Shown here one piece after another: positions 1 through 7,427 of a stretch of DNA of 12,531 nt (positions are counted from its first letter, which is position 1; each line of letters opens with the position of its first letter). The position numbers and the translations under genes are program-made. Source of the DNA: a bacterium. Lineage in GTDB: Bacteria > Cyanobacteriota > Vampirovibrionia > Gastranaerophilales > Gastranaerophilaceae. A model generated the notes under the pieces. That model saw only the letters and a list, made by a program, of their open reading frames with translations. It had not been told where the DNA came from and did no database searches. The stretch lies in NCBI GenBank assembly GCA_017541565.1, contig JAFXYU010000176.1, positions 1 through 12,531 on the forward strand, in the 5' to 3' direction.

Positions 1-9
1 AAAACGGAA

Positions 10-1458
10 TTGGAAAAAAACATAAATCAAACCGACAATTTAAACAAGAAAGTTAACGAAGTCATCAAGGTAAAAGCTCCGATTGTAGAGGCTTTGCAAA
101 ATGCTTATGACCATCCGACTTATCAATTTCACATCCCGGGACATACAAAGGGTAAAGCCGTATTTAAAGATTTTAGGAAACTTATCGGTGAAAAAGCATT
201 GAATATCGATACAACTGATGAGTTTGACAATTTGGGAACGCTTCATCCGGCAACAGGTCCGATTAAGGAAGCGCAAGAACTTGCAGCAGAGGCGTTCGGG
301 GCAAGAAAAACGTTTTTCCTTCTGAACGGTTCTACAGCAGGAAACCTTGCAATTGCGATGGCTTTAACAAAAAAAGGACAAAAAGTTATTGTAAACAGGA
401 ACTGTCACCGATCTATTTTAACGGGGTTGATTATTTCAGGTGCAGAGCCGGTTTGGGTTTGCCCCAAAAGAATTGATGATTGGTCTATTTGGGGAAATAT
501 TGATGCCGATCAGGTAGAAGAATTGCTTGAAAAAGATAAAGATATTTCAATGGTTTGGATAACGAACCCGACTTACGAAGGAGTTGTATCCGACATTAAA
601 TCAATAAGCAAAGTTTGCAAAAAGTACGGTATTCCGCTTGTTGTAGACGAAGCGCACGGATGTTTGTGGAATTTTAATAAACATCTTCCTGAATCAGCAT
701 TGAAACTTGGGGCTGATGCGGTTGTTCACTCCTTGCATAAAACAGGCGGAAGTATGAGCCAATCTTCAATGTTGCACATTTCGGAAAACTCTATTTTAGA
801 CGAAGTCGCCGTTGAAAAGGCATTGAAACTTCTTCACACCACAAGTCCTTCTCTGATACTTCTTGCAAGCCTTGATGCAGCAAGAGCAAGTCTGCAATCT
901 AAAGCAGGTCAGAATTTGCTTGAAAAAGCAATCGGGAATGCTAAATATTTAAGAAAAAGACTTGATTCCATTCCGAGACTTCACCAGTTGAAGAGCGATT
1001 TCGGATACAAAACGGATGTAACAAAAGTATTTATAAAGATTGACGGACTTTCCGGAAAAAGATTAGAGTCGATTCTGGAAATTGATTTTAACATAGAGGT
1101 TGAATCGGCTTCCGATGTCGGAGTTTTGATTCTATGTAATATCGGAAATAAGCGCTCTGACTTCAAGTACCTTGCCGATTCACTGGAAAAAATTGCATCA
1201 AAACATTATCAGGATATTTATTATTTGGAAAAGCGCAAACACATGCCAATGCTTGAACCGAAGATTAAAATGAGTCTAAGGGATGCATTTTATGCGGATA
1301 AAGAAACCGTTTTAAAAGAGGACGCAATCGGCAGAATTTCTGCGGAAGTCGTTGCGGAGTGTCCTCCGGGAATATCTATTCTTCTGCCTGGCGAACTTAT
1401 AACAGATGCTCATTTACCTTATCTTAACGACTACGAAACACTTGAAGTTGTTAAATAA
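10..1458 (+). CDS. Orn/Lys/Arg decarboxylase family protein (PLP-dependent)
   Basis: Fold-type I PLP enzyme of the Bacillus SpeA/YaaO-like group of basic amino acid decarboxylases. It would make a polyamine or diamine (agmatine, cadaverine or putrescine) in the cytoplasm. Visible motifs: HIPGHTKG at residues 41-48; LNGSTAGN (105-112), the PLP phosphate-binding region; VDEAHG (212-217) with the PLP-nitrogen Asp213; SLHKTGGS (241-248) with Lys244 as the predicted Schiff-base lysine; and the C-terminal signature CPPGISILLPGE (451-462). At 482 aa it matches the short Gram-positive-type enzymes, not the ~700-aa E. coli inducible forms. The start is uncertain. The TTG at 10 has no properly spaced Shine-Dalgarno and the frame stays open to base 1, so the true start may lie upstream of the window. 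The family is clear, but the substrate (Arg, Lys or Orn) cannot be read from sequence. Confidence 0.9.
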   Translation: MEKNINQTDNLNKKVNEVIKVKAPIVEALQNAYDHPTYQFHIPGHTKGKAVFKDFRKLIGEKALNIDTTDEFDNLGTLHPATGPIKEAQELAAEAFGARKTFFLLNGSTAGNLAIAMALTKKGQKVIVNRNCHRSILTGLIISGAEPVWVCPKRIDDWSIWGNIDADQVEELLEKDKDISMVWITNPTYEGVVSDIKSISKVCKKYGIPLVVDEAHGCLWNFNKHLPESALKLGADAVVHSLHKTGGSMSQSSMLHISENSILDEVAVEKALKLLHTTSPSLILLASLDAARASLQSKAGQNLLEKAIGNAKYLRKRLDSIPRLHQLKSDFGYKTDVTKVFIKIDGLSGKRLESILEIDFNIEVESASDVGVLILCNIGNKRSDFKYLADSLEKIASKHYQDIYYLEKRKHMPMLEPKIKMSLRDAFYADKETVLKEDAIGRISAEVVAECPPGISILLPGELITDAHLPYLNDYETLEVVK

Positions 1459-1492
1459 TTCCGTAAAAAATATTAGTAATTTTATACTTAAT

Positions 1493-1560
1493 TTATCAAT
1501 TTATATAAATTGGTGAATTGAATATATAAATAACAGAAATCTTAATAATTAATTCACCAA
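1493..1560. repeat. Interlocking inverted repeats in AT-rich spacer
   Basis: A perfect 16-bp palindrome CAATTTATATAAATTG lies at 1497-1512, extendable to 1493-1516 with two G-T pairs. Its right half overlaps TTGGTGAATT at 1510-1519, whose exact reverse complement AATTCACCAA lies at 1551-1560. The shared segment can therefore pair upstream or downstream but not both. No T tract follows, so this does not look like an intrinsic terminator. It may be an operator, an RNA switch in the leader of the following small ORF, or chance in AT-rich DNA. The whole spacer 1459-1637 holds no other feature I can support. Confidence 0.45.
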
Positions 1561-1637
1561 AATTAAATCCACTAAAAGATTGATTGAAAAATATTAAAAA
1601 AAGTTTTATCCTAAATAAAGCACAGGTCTTTTTTTAT

Positions 1638-1886
1638 ATGAACGAAAAACAACAACTAAAAAAACAAATTCAACAGAAAGAATTGCAAATAAAAAAACTA
1701 TCACTTCATCTGAATGCTTCTGATGTATGCAATGAACTTTATAATACGCTGATTTTAGAAAAGGCTATTCTAAAAAAAGAACTTGAAAATCTTAACAAAA
1801 ATCCAGTAATTGAAAGTGTAAAAAAGGGATTAAAAAAAGCGTTCCGCAAAGAAAAACTAATTTGTGATTATTTTAAGAATGGTTAA
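1638..1886 (+). CDS. Small charged coiled-coil hypothetical protein
   Basis: Not recognised as any family. From the ATG at 1638 it is 82 aa, very rich in Lys, Glu, Gln and Leu. Residues about 2-60 look like a helical, probably coiled-coil segment (MNEKQQLKKQIQQKELQIKK and the ELYNTLILEKAILKKELENL stretch). A basic tail follows (KKGLKKAFRKEK). There is no signal peptide or membrane segment, so it is probably cytosolic. A TTG at 1584 would add 18 residues but has no Shine-Dalgarno. The ATG has a weak AGG about 12 nt upstream, so the start is uncertain. It sits alone between the decarboxylase and murB, ending 50 bp before murB with the murB promoter in between. Its base composition is even more AT-rich than its neighbours. 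It could be a lineage-specific gene, a remnant, or a chance ORF in A-rich DNA. Confidence 0.45.
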   Translation: MNEKQQLKKQIQQKELQIKKLSLHLNASDVCNELYNTLILEKAILKKELENLNKNPVIESVKKGLKKAFRKEKLICDYFKNG

Positions 1887-1899
1887 TTCAGTATCATTA

Positions 1900-1908
1900 T
1901 GCTATAAT
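1900..1908 (+). promoter_or_regulatory. Extended -10 promoter for murB operon
   Basis: TGCTATAAT at 1900-1908 is a perfect extended -10 element (TGn plus TATAAT). No good -35 box is visible 16-18 bp upstream, which extended -10 promoters tolerate. Transcription would start near 1915, leaving a leader of about 20 nt that includes the murB ribosome-binding site. The four-gene operon therefore probably has its own promoter, independent of the small ORF upstream. Confidence 0.65.
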
Positions 1909-1925
1909 TTTTTTATCTAAAGATT

Positions 1926-1929
1926 AGGT
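1926..1929 (+). promoter_or_regulatory. Ribosome-binding site fixing the TTG start of murB
   Basis: AGGT at 1926-1929 (context TTAGGTAAT) lies 7-8 nt before the TTG at 1937. It supports this rare start codon. The downstream sequence is already conserved MurB, so a later ATG would truncate the N-terminus. Confidence 0.6.
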
Positions 1930-1936
1930 AATAGCG

Positions 1937-2845
1937 TTGATTATAAAAGAAGATTTTGAGATAAAAAATTATACAACCTATAAAATTGGCGGGAAAGTTA
2001 AAAGGATTTATATGCCTGAATCTCAGGCTGAATTTACAGAACTTTTACGGGATCTGAAAAACTATATAGTTCTCGGAAACTGTTCAAACGTAATAATTTC
2101 TTCCAAAGGATATTCGGGGAACATTATTCTTACGACTGAACTCAAAGAGTTTGAAATTAGAGGAACAAAAGTCTTTGCCTCTTGCGGAGTAAAAGGACCT
2201 CTGCTTGCACAAAAAACCTCAGATGCAGGCTTGAGCGGTTTTGAATTTATGATAGGCTTCCCCGGAACTGTGGGCGGTAATATCTGCATGAATGCCGGTG
2301 CACATGGTCAATCAATTTGCGACAACATCACTTCCTGCTGTGTTTTCAACAAAAAAACCAAAGAAATTGAATACAAAACAAAAGAAGAAATGGATTTTTC
2401 GTACAGACATTCGCTTCTGCAGGAGGGTGGATACGTTCTTCTTTATGCAGAATTTGATTTAAAAAAATCACCCGTAGAAGAAATCAAATCCCTTATTGAG
2501 CGGAATTTAGAATTTAGAAAAAGCATTCAGCCTTCTCTGAGTACACCGAATGCGGGAAGCGTATTCAAAAATCCTGAAAACGATTCTGCAGGAAGACTTT
2601 TGGACAAAGCGGGAGTAAAAGAATTTGCTTCAGATAATGTAAAAGTCTGGAACAATCACGCAAACTTTATTATAAATATGGGTGAAGCTACCTCCGAGGA
2701 TGTTCTCGAACTTATGGCAAGAATGCAAAATGCCGTAAAAGAAAAGTTCACAATCACACTCACGCCCGAAGTAATTTTTATCGGGGATAAAACAAAAAAA
2801 GAGGAAGAATTATGGAATATGTTATACAAAAAGACGCAAAAATAG
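1937..2845 (+). CDS. murB: UDP-N-acetylenolpyruvoylglucosamine reductase
   Basis: Cytoplasmic FAD- and NADPH-dependent reductase that converts UDP-GlcNAc-enolpyruvate to UDP-MurNAc, the second committed step of peptidoglycan synthesis. At 302 aa it is the short (type II, Bacillus-like) MurB. Motifs: YKIGGK near the N-terminus; FAD-binding GNCSN (47-51, where most family members have GNGSN); GFPGTVGGNICMNAGAHG (107-124); YRHSLL with Arg157; PNAGSVFKNP (204-213) with Ser208 as the predicted proton donor; AGRLLDKAGVKE; and LTPEVIFIG with Glu278. The start is TTG with an AGGT upstream. The 3' end overlaps ddl by 34 bp in another frame, which indicates translational coupling. murC, often found next to murB in cyanobacteria and other bacteria, is not in this window. 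Confidence 0.96.
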   Translation: MIIKEDFEIKNYTTYKIGGKVKRIYMPESQAEFTELLRDLKNYIVLGNCSNVIISSKGYSGNIILTTELKEFEIRGTKVFASCGVKGPLLAQKTSDAGLSGFEFMIGFPGTVGGNICMNAGAHGQSICDNITSCCVFNKKTKEIEYKTKEEMDFSYRHSLLQEGGYVLLYAEFDLKKSPVEEIKSLIERNLEFRKSIQPSLSTPNAGSVFKNPENDSAGRLLDKAGVKEFASDNVKVWNNHANFIINMGEATSEDVLELMARMQNAVKEKFTITLTPEVIFIGDKTKKEEELWNMLYKKTQK

Positions 2846-3750
2846 CCGTTCTCTGCGGCGGAATGTCATCTGAGCGTGAAGTTTCACTACGCTCCGGTAA
2901 AAATGTTCACGCGGCACTTCAAAGACTCGGGTACAAAAATGCCCGAATTGTCGATGTTTCCCCAAACATTATGGAGGATTTGAAAGGTTTTGAATACGCT
3001 TATAATACGCTTCACGGCAAATACGGCGAGGACGGATGCATTCAGGGAATCCTTGAAATTCTCAAAATTCCGTACACCGGTTGCGGAGTTATGGCAAGCG
3101 CAATTTGTATGAACAAAGAATACACAAAAAGAATTTTATCCACAGTAAAAGAAATTCCGCTTATCAAGTCGGTTTTTGTAAAAAAAGGTGAGGACGTTAA
3201 AAAGGCGGTGGAAGATTTAAACTATCCTCTTATTACAAAACCTGTTTCAGAAGGTTCAAGTTTCGGCATGACTAAGGTTAACAAGCCGGAAGAACTTGAA
3301 GACGCATACAAAGAAGCCGTAAAATTCAACGATGACGTATTAATCGAAGAATTTATCGACGGTTTTTTTGTAACAGTAGGCGTTTTGGAAAAAGAAGGAA
3401 AAGCATTTGCAACGGAAATTCTTGAAATAAGAACCAAAACCGAATGGTACGATTTTGATGCAAAATACACAAAAGGACTTTCCGAATTCATTGTTCCTGC
3501 TACAGGTTTAAGCGCAAGAGCAACGGAAGAAGTTAAGAAAATTGCCGTTCTTGCACACGAAACAGCAGGATGTTCGGGTGTCTCCAGAATTGATTTCATG
3601 ATAAAAGATGACAAACCCTATTTTCTTGAAATAAACACAAATCCGGGAATGACTGACACAAGTGACCTTCCTGCTCAATCAAAGGTTATGGGAATAGATT
3701 ACGACCATCTTGTTTTAATGATACTGAACAGTGCGGGGCTGAATAAATAA
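2812..3750 (+). CDS. ddl: D-alanine--D-alanine ligase
   Basis: ATP-grasp enzyme that joins two D-Ala residues for the peptidoglycan stem peptide; cytoplasmic. At 312 aa it is close to E. coli DdlB. Motifs: GGMSSEREVSL (16-26) with the substrate-binding Glu21; NTLHGKYGEDG (65-75); TKPVSEGSSFG (142-152), ATP-grasp and flexible loop; DAKYTKG with Lys218-Tyr219; SRIDF (258-262); LEINTNPGMT (272-281) carrying the metal-binding Glu273 and Asn275. Tyr219 aligns by motif with DdlB Tyr216. The known D-Ala-D-Lac ligases carry Phe at this site, so a normal D-Ala-D-Ala product is predicted. The ATG at 2812 has a strong GAGGAAG Shine-Dalgarno located inside the end of murB. The stop codon shares its last A with the next ATG (TAATG). 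Confidence 0.96.
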   Translation: MEYVIQKDAKIAVLCGGMSSEREVSLRSGKNVHAALQRLGYKNARIVDVSPNIMEDLKGFEYAYNTLHGKYGEDGCIQGILEILKIPYTGCGVMASAICMNKEYTKRILSTVKEIPLIKSVFVKKGEDVKKAVEDLNYPLITKPVSEGSSFGMTKVNKPEELEDAYKEAVKFNDDVLIEEFIDGFFVTVGVLEKEGKAFATEILEIRTKTEWYDFDAKYTKGLSEFIVPATGLSARATEEVKKIAVLAHETAGCSGVSRIDFMIKDDKPYFLEINTNPGMTDTSDLPAQSKVMGIDYDHLVLMILNSAGLNK

Positions 3751-4616
3751 TGTCGGACGAATTTGACGAACAACAATTAAATCGCCCGATGTACAGACAA
3801 AATCGGCGACTTAAACAAAAGAGGATGCAAAGAGAAGTAAGAAAATCTCAACGCCGCCTCACAAAATTACGCGCGCTTTGGAAACTTACAATACTCATTT
3901 TTATAACCGCACTCTGTTTTTATATTCTTAAAATGCCTCAGTGGAGGTTAAATAAAAATGCATTTGACAGACTTGACAGTCCTGCATTGGAAATCGTAAA
4001 TAATAAAATTGTACCCGCTCAAAAAGTATTATCGGCTCTTCGCAGAAATCAAGTTAACACAAAACCTATTTTTCTTGTAAAGACAGATAACCTTAAAGAA
4101 AGTATCATGAAACTTGAACCGGTCCAAAATGTTTATATAAGACGTTTTTGGTTTCCGGCAAGACTTCAAATCATAATTATAGAAAGAACTCCGATGCTGA
4201 CTATTGCACCGGATGTCGATGTAGAGCCTGTCGCATTCTTTTCTTCCGACGGAAAACTTATCGGAAAAGATTATATGCCGCTTGCACCGGAATACAAAAC
4301 TGTCCGCGTTATTACTTACGGCAGCGGTGATGATTACAGAAATTGGGATAAAGCAAAAGTTACAAACTTCAAAAAACTTGCAATGTATATTGAAGCGGAT
4401 TCGGGCGAACCGGTTGAATATATTGATTACAGAAATCCGCAAGATGTATACGTTAAAATCCCGACTGTAAATATCAGGCTTGGAAGTTTTAATTCAGGCA
4501 CTTTCGACAAACTTCACAGAATACCATCACTACTCCCGCAGGTAAAAATGCTTAATAAAAAAGTTAAGTATATCGACCTAAGATGGGATACAAACTATAT
4601 TAAACTGGACGAATAA
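3750..4616 (+). CDS. ftsQ: Cell division protein FtsQ-like (POTRA domain)
   Basis: Bitopic membrane protein of the FtsQ/DivIB group, which links the cytosolic division apparatus to periplasmic septal wall synthesis through FtsB and FtsL. The 288-aa layout fits: a very basic cytoplasmic N-terminus (about 1-43, many Arg/Lys), one transmembrane helix (about 44-61, LWKLTILIFITALCFYIL), then a POTRA-like region and a C-terminal beta domain. The end VKYIDLRWDTNYIKL resembles the 'YIDLR' edge strand of FtsQ. Sequence identity is weak, as usual for FtsQ, so the call rests on topology, the YIDLR end and the neighbouring murB-ddl. It shares one base with the ddl stop and one with the hemW start, so translation is probably coupled. 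The window contains no ftsA or ftsZ after it. Confidence 0.82.
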   Translation: MSDEFDEQQLNRPMYRQNRRLKQKRMQREVRKSQRRLTKLRALWKLTILIFITALCFYILKMPQWRLNKNAFDRLDSPALEIVNNKIVPAQKVLSALRRNQVNTKPIFLVKTDNLKESIMKLEPVQNVYIRRFWFPARLQIIIIERTPMLTIAPDVDVEPVAFFSSDGKLIGKDYMPLAPEYKTVRVITYGSGDDYRNWDKAKVTNFKKLAMYIEADSGEPVEYIDYRNPQDVYVKIPTVNIRLGSFNSGTFDKLHRIPSLLPQVKMLNKKVKYIDLRWDTNYIKLDE

Positions 4617-5701
4617 TGCCTCAGAGTGCTTATATACATATACCGTTTTGCAGAAGTAAATGCAAATACTGTTCGTTTGTTTCTTTCAACAAGCCTGAAC
4701 CTATTACAGCATATATGTACTCGATTATGAAGGAAATCTCTGAAAACTATTCGGGGGAAGAACTTAAAACACTCTACTTCGGAGGAGGAACGCCCTCTAT
4801 TATTCCGATTGACCTAATACAAAAGGTTATTAAAAAATTTCGGCTTGCCAAAAACGCGGAAATCACGTTTGAACTGAATCCGGATGATTCAAATCCGGAT
4901 TATTTAACAGGACTGCTAAATATGGGAGTTAACCGCTTGAGTATCGGCTCGCAGACGTTTGACGATAATATTCTCAAACTAATCGGACGAAGACACAATT
5001 CAAATCAGATTATTAATGCTGTTTACGAAGCAAAACAAGCGGGATTTGAAAATATCAGCGTTGATTTAATATACGGTCTTCCGACACAAACTTTAATAGG
5101 GGTTAAAAAGGATTTGGACAAGGTTTTGAATCTTGATATTCAACATGTTTCAACCTACGGACTGAAGATTGAAAAAGAAGCGTTTTTCGGCAAAAATCCT
5201 CCCGAAAATTTACCCGACGAGGATGAACAGGCTGATATGTATGAATTTATCAACAATATCTTAGAATCCAAAGGATTTTTACGCTACGAAATCAGCAATT
5301 TTGCACAATCAGGATTTGAATCAAAACACAATCTTAACTACTGGAACAACAATGAATACTATGGTTTTGGAACTGCCGCACACGGATATAATAACGGCAT
5401 TCGGTATTATAACCACGGTACAATTGAAAAGTATATTGAAAAACCGTCGTCACACGCTTTCGGGAAGTTACTGACAGAAAAAGAAAAACTCGAGGAAGAA
5501 ATTTTTCTCGGATTCAGAAAAACTTCAGGGATAGATGTTTTAAGGATAAATAATCGGTTTAATATTGATTTTGAAACAAAATATTCTGATGTTTTGGAAA
5601 AATACAGTGATTTTTTTGAAAAAACTCCAAACGGATACAAATTAAATATCAAAGGAATTATGGTCAGTAACATAATTCTGGCGGAATTTTTAGAGGAGTG
5701 A
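4616..5701 (+). CDS. hemW: HemW-type radical SAM heme chaperone
   Basis: Radical-SAM protein of the coproporphyrinogen III oxidase-like family. HemW proteins bind heme and are proposed to insert it into target proteins such as respiratory enzymes; they lack true HemN activity. The iron-sulfur motif is C12-x3-C16-x2-C19-S-F, the HemW pattern, without the extra Cys of HemN (CxxxCxxCxC). Other motifs: YFGGGTPS (54-61), FELNPDD (85-91), RLSIGSQTF (107-115), SVDLIYGLPTQT (148-159), YEISNFAQSG (224-233) and HNLNYW (238-243), a conserved HemW segment proposed to take part in heme binding. At 361 aa it is near the family norm. The ATG follows the ftsQ stop as TAATG with no good Shine-Dalgarno of its own. 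It was probably long misannotated as an oxygen-independent coproporphyrinogen oxidase in relatives. Confidence 0.93.
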   Translation: MPQSAYIHIPFCRSKCKYCSFVSFNKPEPITAYMYSIMKEISENYSGEELKTLYFGGGTPSIIPIDLIQKVIKKFRLAKNAEITFELNPDDSNPDYLTGLLNMGVNRLSIGSQTFDDNILKLIGRRHNSNQIINAVYEAKQAGFENISVDLIYGLPTQTLIGVKKDLDKVLNLDIQHVSTYGLKIEKEAFFGKNPPENLPDEDEQADMYEFINNILESKGFLRYEISNFAQSGFESKHNLNYWNNNEYYGFGTAAHGYNNGIRYYNHGTIEKYIEKPSSHAFGKLLTEKEKLEEEIFLGFRKTSGIDVLRINNRFNIDFETKYSDVLEKYSDFFEKTPNGYKLNIKGIMVSNIILAEFLEE

Positions 5702-5702
5702 T

Positions 5703-6605
5703 TTACTCAAACAGCGCACGAATAAACTCTTTTCCGTCAAAGTCTTTAAGGTCCTCCATTTTTTCGCCGACACCGACAAGTTTGACAGGAAGAGATAATT
5801 CTTTAGCGATAGCAAGAACGATTGCGCCTTTTGCAGAGCCGTCAAGTTTAGTCAATGCAACAGAGGTAAGATTAACGCACTCTTTAAACACTTTTGCCTG
5901 CTGAAGTCCGTTTTGCCCAGTATTTGCATCAATTACCAATATAGATTCTCTCAAATTCTCAGGTGCATTTTTATCAATAACCGTCTTAATTTTAGAAAGT
6001 TCTTCCATCAAGTTGAATTTGTTTTGGAGTCTTCCTGCCGTATCTACAAGGATTACATCGTAGTTTTCGTTTCTTGCTTTTTGGATTGATTCGTACACAA
6101 CCGACGCAGGATCTGCCTTATCCCTTCGTACAATATCAGCACCTGAACGCTTTGACCAAATATCAGCCTGCTCTTCCGCTGCCGCACGGAATGTATCACC
6201 CGCTGCAACCAGAACTTTTTTGCCCTCCTGCTTGAATTTATATGCGAGTTTCCCAATCAACGTGGTTTTTCCCGCACCGTTTACACCGGTAATAAAGTAA
6301 ATATTAAGTTCACCATCCTTGTACTCAAGTGCGGAATTTCCGGTTTCTTCAAGGATTTTCATAAATTCATTTTGCAGAAACTCTTTCACCTGAACGGGTT
6401 TAATCTTGTCTTGCCCTCTGAGTTTGTCAACAAGTTCAGATGCATAATCCACCCCCAAATCGGCACTTATTAACAAGTCTTCCATGTCATCAAGAACAAA
6501 ATCCGAAAATTCTTCCTCTTCGGAAATTGTATCAACAACGTTTCCGACCAGCGCCTGTGCGGTTTTTGAAACAGTATTTTTGAGTTTGTCAAAAAAGTTA
6601 AACAT
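5703..6605 (-). CDS. ftsY: Signal recognition particle receptor FtsY
   Basis: SRP-family GTPase at the inner membrane that receives ribosome-nascent chains from SRP and hands them to SecYEG. The 300-aa form has a short N-terminal helix (MFNFFDKLKN) and a small acidic stretch in place of the long A domain of E. coli FtsY, followed by the N and G domains. GTPase motifs: G1 GVNGAGKTT (107-115), DTFRAAAEEQ (137-146), DTAGR (188-192), TKLDGSAKG (252-260), GVGEKMEDL (278-286). TKLDGSAKG and the N-terminus distinguish it from Ffh, which also has a C-terminal M domain absent here. It starts 1 bp after the nusB stop with only a weak ribosome-binding site, suggesting coupling to nusB. Its stop is 1 bp from the hemW stop, so no room exists for a normal terminator. 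Confidence 0.95.
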   Translation of the reverse strand: MFNFFDKLKNTVSKTAQALVGNVVDTISEEEEFSDFVLDDMEDLLISADLGVDYASELVDKLRGQDKIKPVQVKEFLQNEFMKILEETGNSALEYKDGELNIYFITGVNGAGKTTLIGKLAYKFKQEGKKVLVAAGDTFRAAAEEQADIWSKRSGADIVRRDKADPASVVYESIQKARNENYDVILVDTAGRLQNKFNLMEELSKIKTVIDKNAPENLRESILVIDANTGQNGLQQAKVFKECVNLTSVALTKLDGSAKGAIVLAIAKELSLPVKLVGVGEKMEDLKDFDGKEFIRALFE

Positions 6606-6606
6606 A

Positions 6607-7266
6607 TTATTTTAAACCGTTTTCTACAATAACTTTGGCAAGAATACCGTTGACGAAAGATGAAGAATCATCCGTTGAATATTTTTTGGCAAGTTCAACC
6701 GCCTCATCAACAACAACCTTAATCGGTGCATCTTTTGAGAACAAAAGTTCAGTTATTGCAATTCTTAAAATATCTTTGTCCATTTTTACCAAACGCGAAA
6801 TATCCCAGCCGTTCGCATATTTTTGAATTTCGTTATCAACTGCTTCATGGTTAATCTTGAATTGTTCGGCAATCTCTATCGCATAATTTTTTACTTCTGA
6901 TTGACTTTCCAGCGTTGTAAATTCCGCAATTTCAAGAGCAAGAATTGCTTTTTCCGCAATATCAAGCATACTGTCAACTTTGGATATCATTTCATCCGTC
7001 ATTGGAATTTGAACGGGTTTATTTTTTGCACCCATCGGACGGGAAAGATTAGATTCGTGCTCAGCCTCATAAGTTTCTAAGGTGTCTTTCAAATCAATCA
7101 AGGAACCGACTGTCAACTTTAATTCTTCAGATGCCGAATTTGAAAGAATCCTAACAGATTTGAGCATAATGTCTTCAAAATCTTTTTTCGTATATTTTGT
7201 AATCTCTTTTTCAAACTGTGAAAATAATATGAGTGCGAGTTCTCTCGCGGCACGTCTTGCTTGCAT
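6607..7266 (-). CDS. nusB: Transcription antitermination factor NusB, long cyanobacterial-type
   Basis: RNA-binding all-helical protein that, with NusE (S10), forms the antitermination complex on rRNA operons. The C-terminal half carries the family signature: ILRIAITELLF, a KVVVDEAVELAKKYS helix, and SSFVNGILAKVI with FVNG at about 204-207. The protein is 219 aa, much longer than E. coli NusB (139 aa). The N-terminus MQARRAARELAL and a long insert (about 20-110) resemble cyanobacterial NusB from memory, and this is one basis for the lineage inference. The ATG at 7264-7266 has a strong AGGAGA Shine-Dalgarno (TTAGGAGAAAATTATG). It is first of a two-gene unit with ftsY, separated by 1 bp, pairing rRNA transcription with membrane targeting. 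Confidence 0.93.
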   Translation of the reverse strand: MQARRAARELALILFSQFEKEITKYTKKDFEDIMLKSVRILSNSASEELKLTVGSLIDLKDTLETYEAEHESNLSRPMGAKNKPVQIPMTDEMISKVDSMLDIAEKAILALEIAEFTTLESQSEVKNYAIEIAEQFKINHEAVDNEIQKYANGWDISRLVKMDKDILRIAITELLFSKDAPIKVVVDEAVELAKKYSTDDSSSFVNGILAKVIVENGLK

Positions 7267-7297
7267 AATTTTCTCCTAATATCTAACCTTTTCAACA

Positions 7298-7306
7298 ATT
7301 TTAACA
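7298..7306 (-). promoter_or_regulatory. Probable extended -10 promoter for nusB-ftsY
   Basis: Read on the minus strand, TGTTAAAAT is an extended -10 (TGn plus TAAAAT, 5 of 6 to consensus). It lies about 30 nt before the nusB ATG and leaves a leader of roughly 25 nt containing the Shine-Dalgarno. The -35 region is poor. The rest of the 161-bp spacer (7267-7427) contains only a weak 7-bp hairpin (7342-7348 with 7356-7362) without a T tract, so read-through from the glutamate-cysteine ligase gene is also possible. Confidence 0.45.
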
Positions 7307-7427
7307 CAAAAATACCGGAGCAAGGGTTAGGGGGCAAATGTAATTTCATCAACATTGAAATTATGATAGTGACGATATTGGTTTATATTTCCGGCAATGA
7401 CAGTATATCTGTAACTGAAATTGAATT

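Noticed and set aside
4148..4470. Additional overlapping open frames inside ftsQ
   Set aside because: They lie in other frames of a well-supported gene, have no ribosome-binding sites and show no recognisable motifs.
7342..7362. Terminator for the glutamate-cysteine ligase gene
   Set aside because: The AATTTCA/TGAAATT stem is short and AT-rich, and neither strand has a T tract after it.
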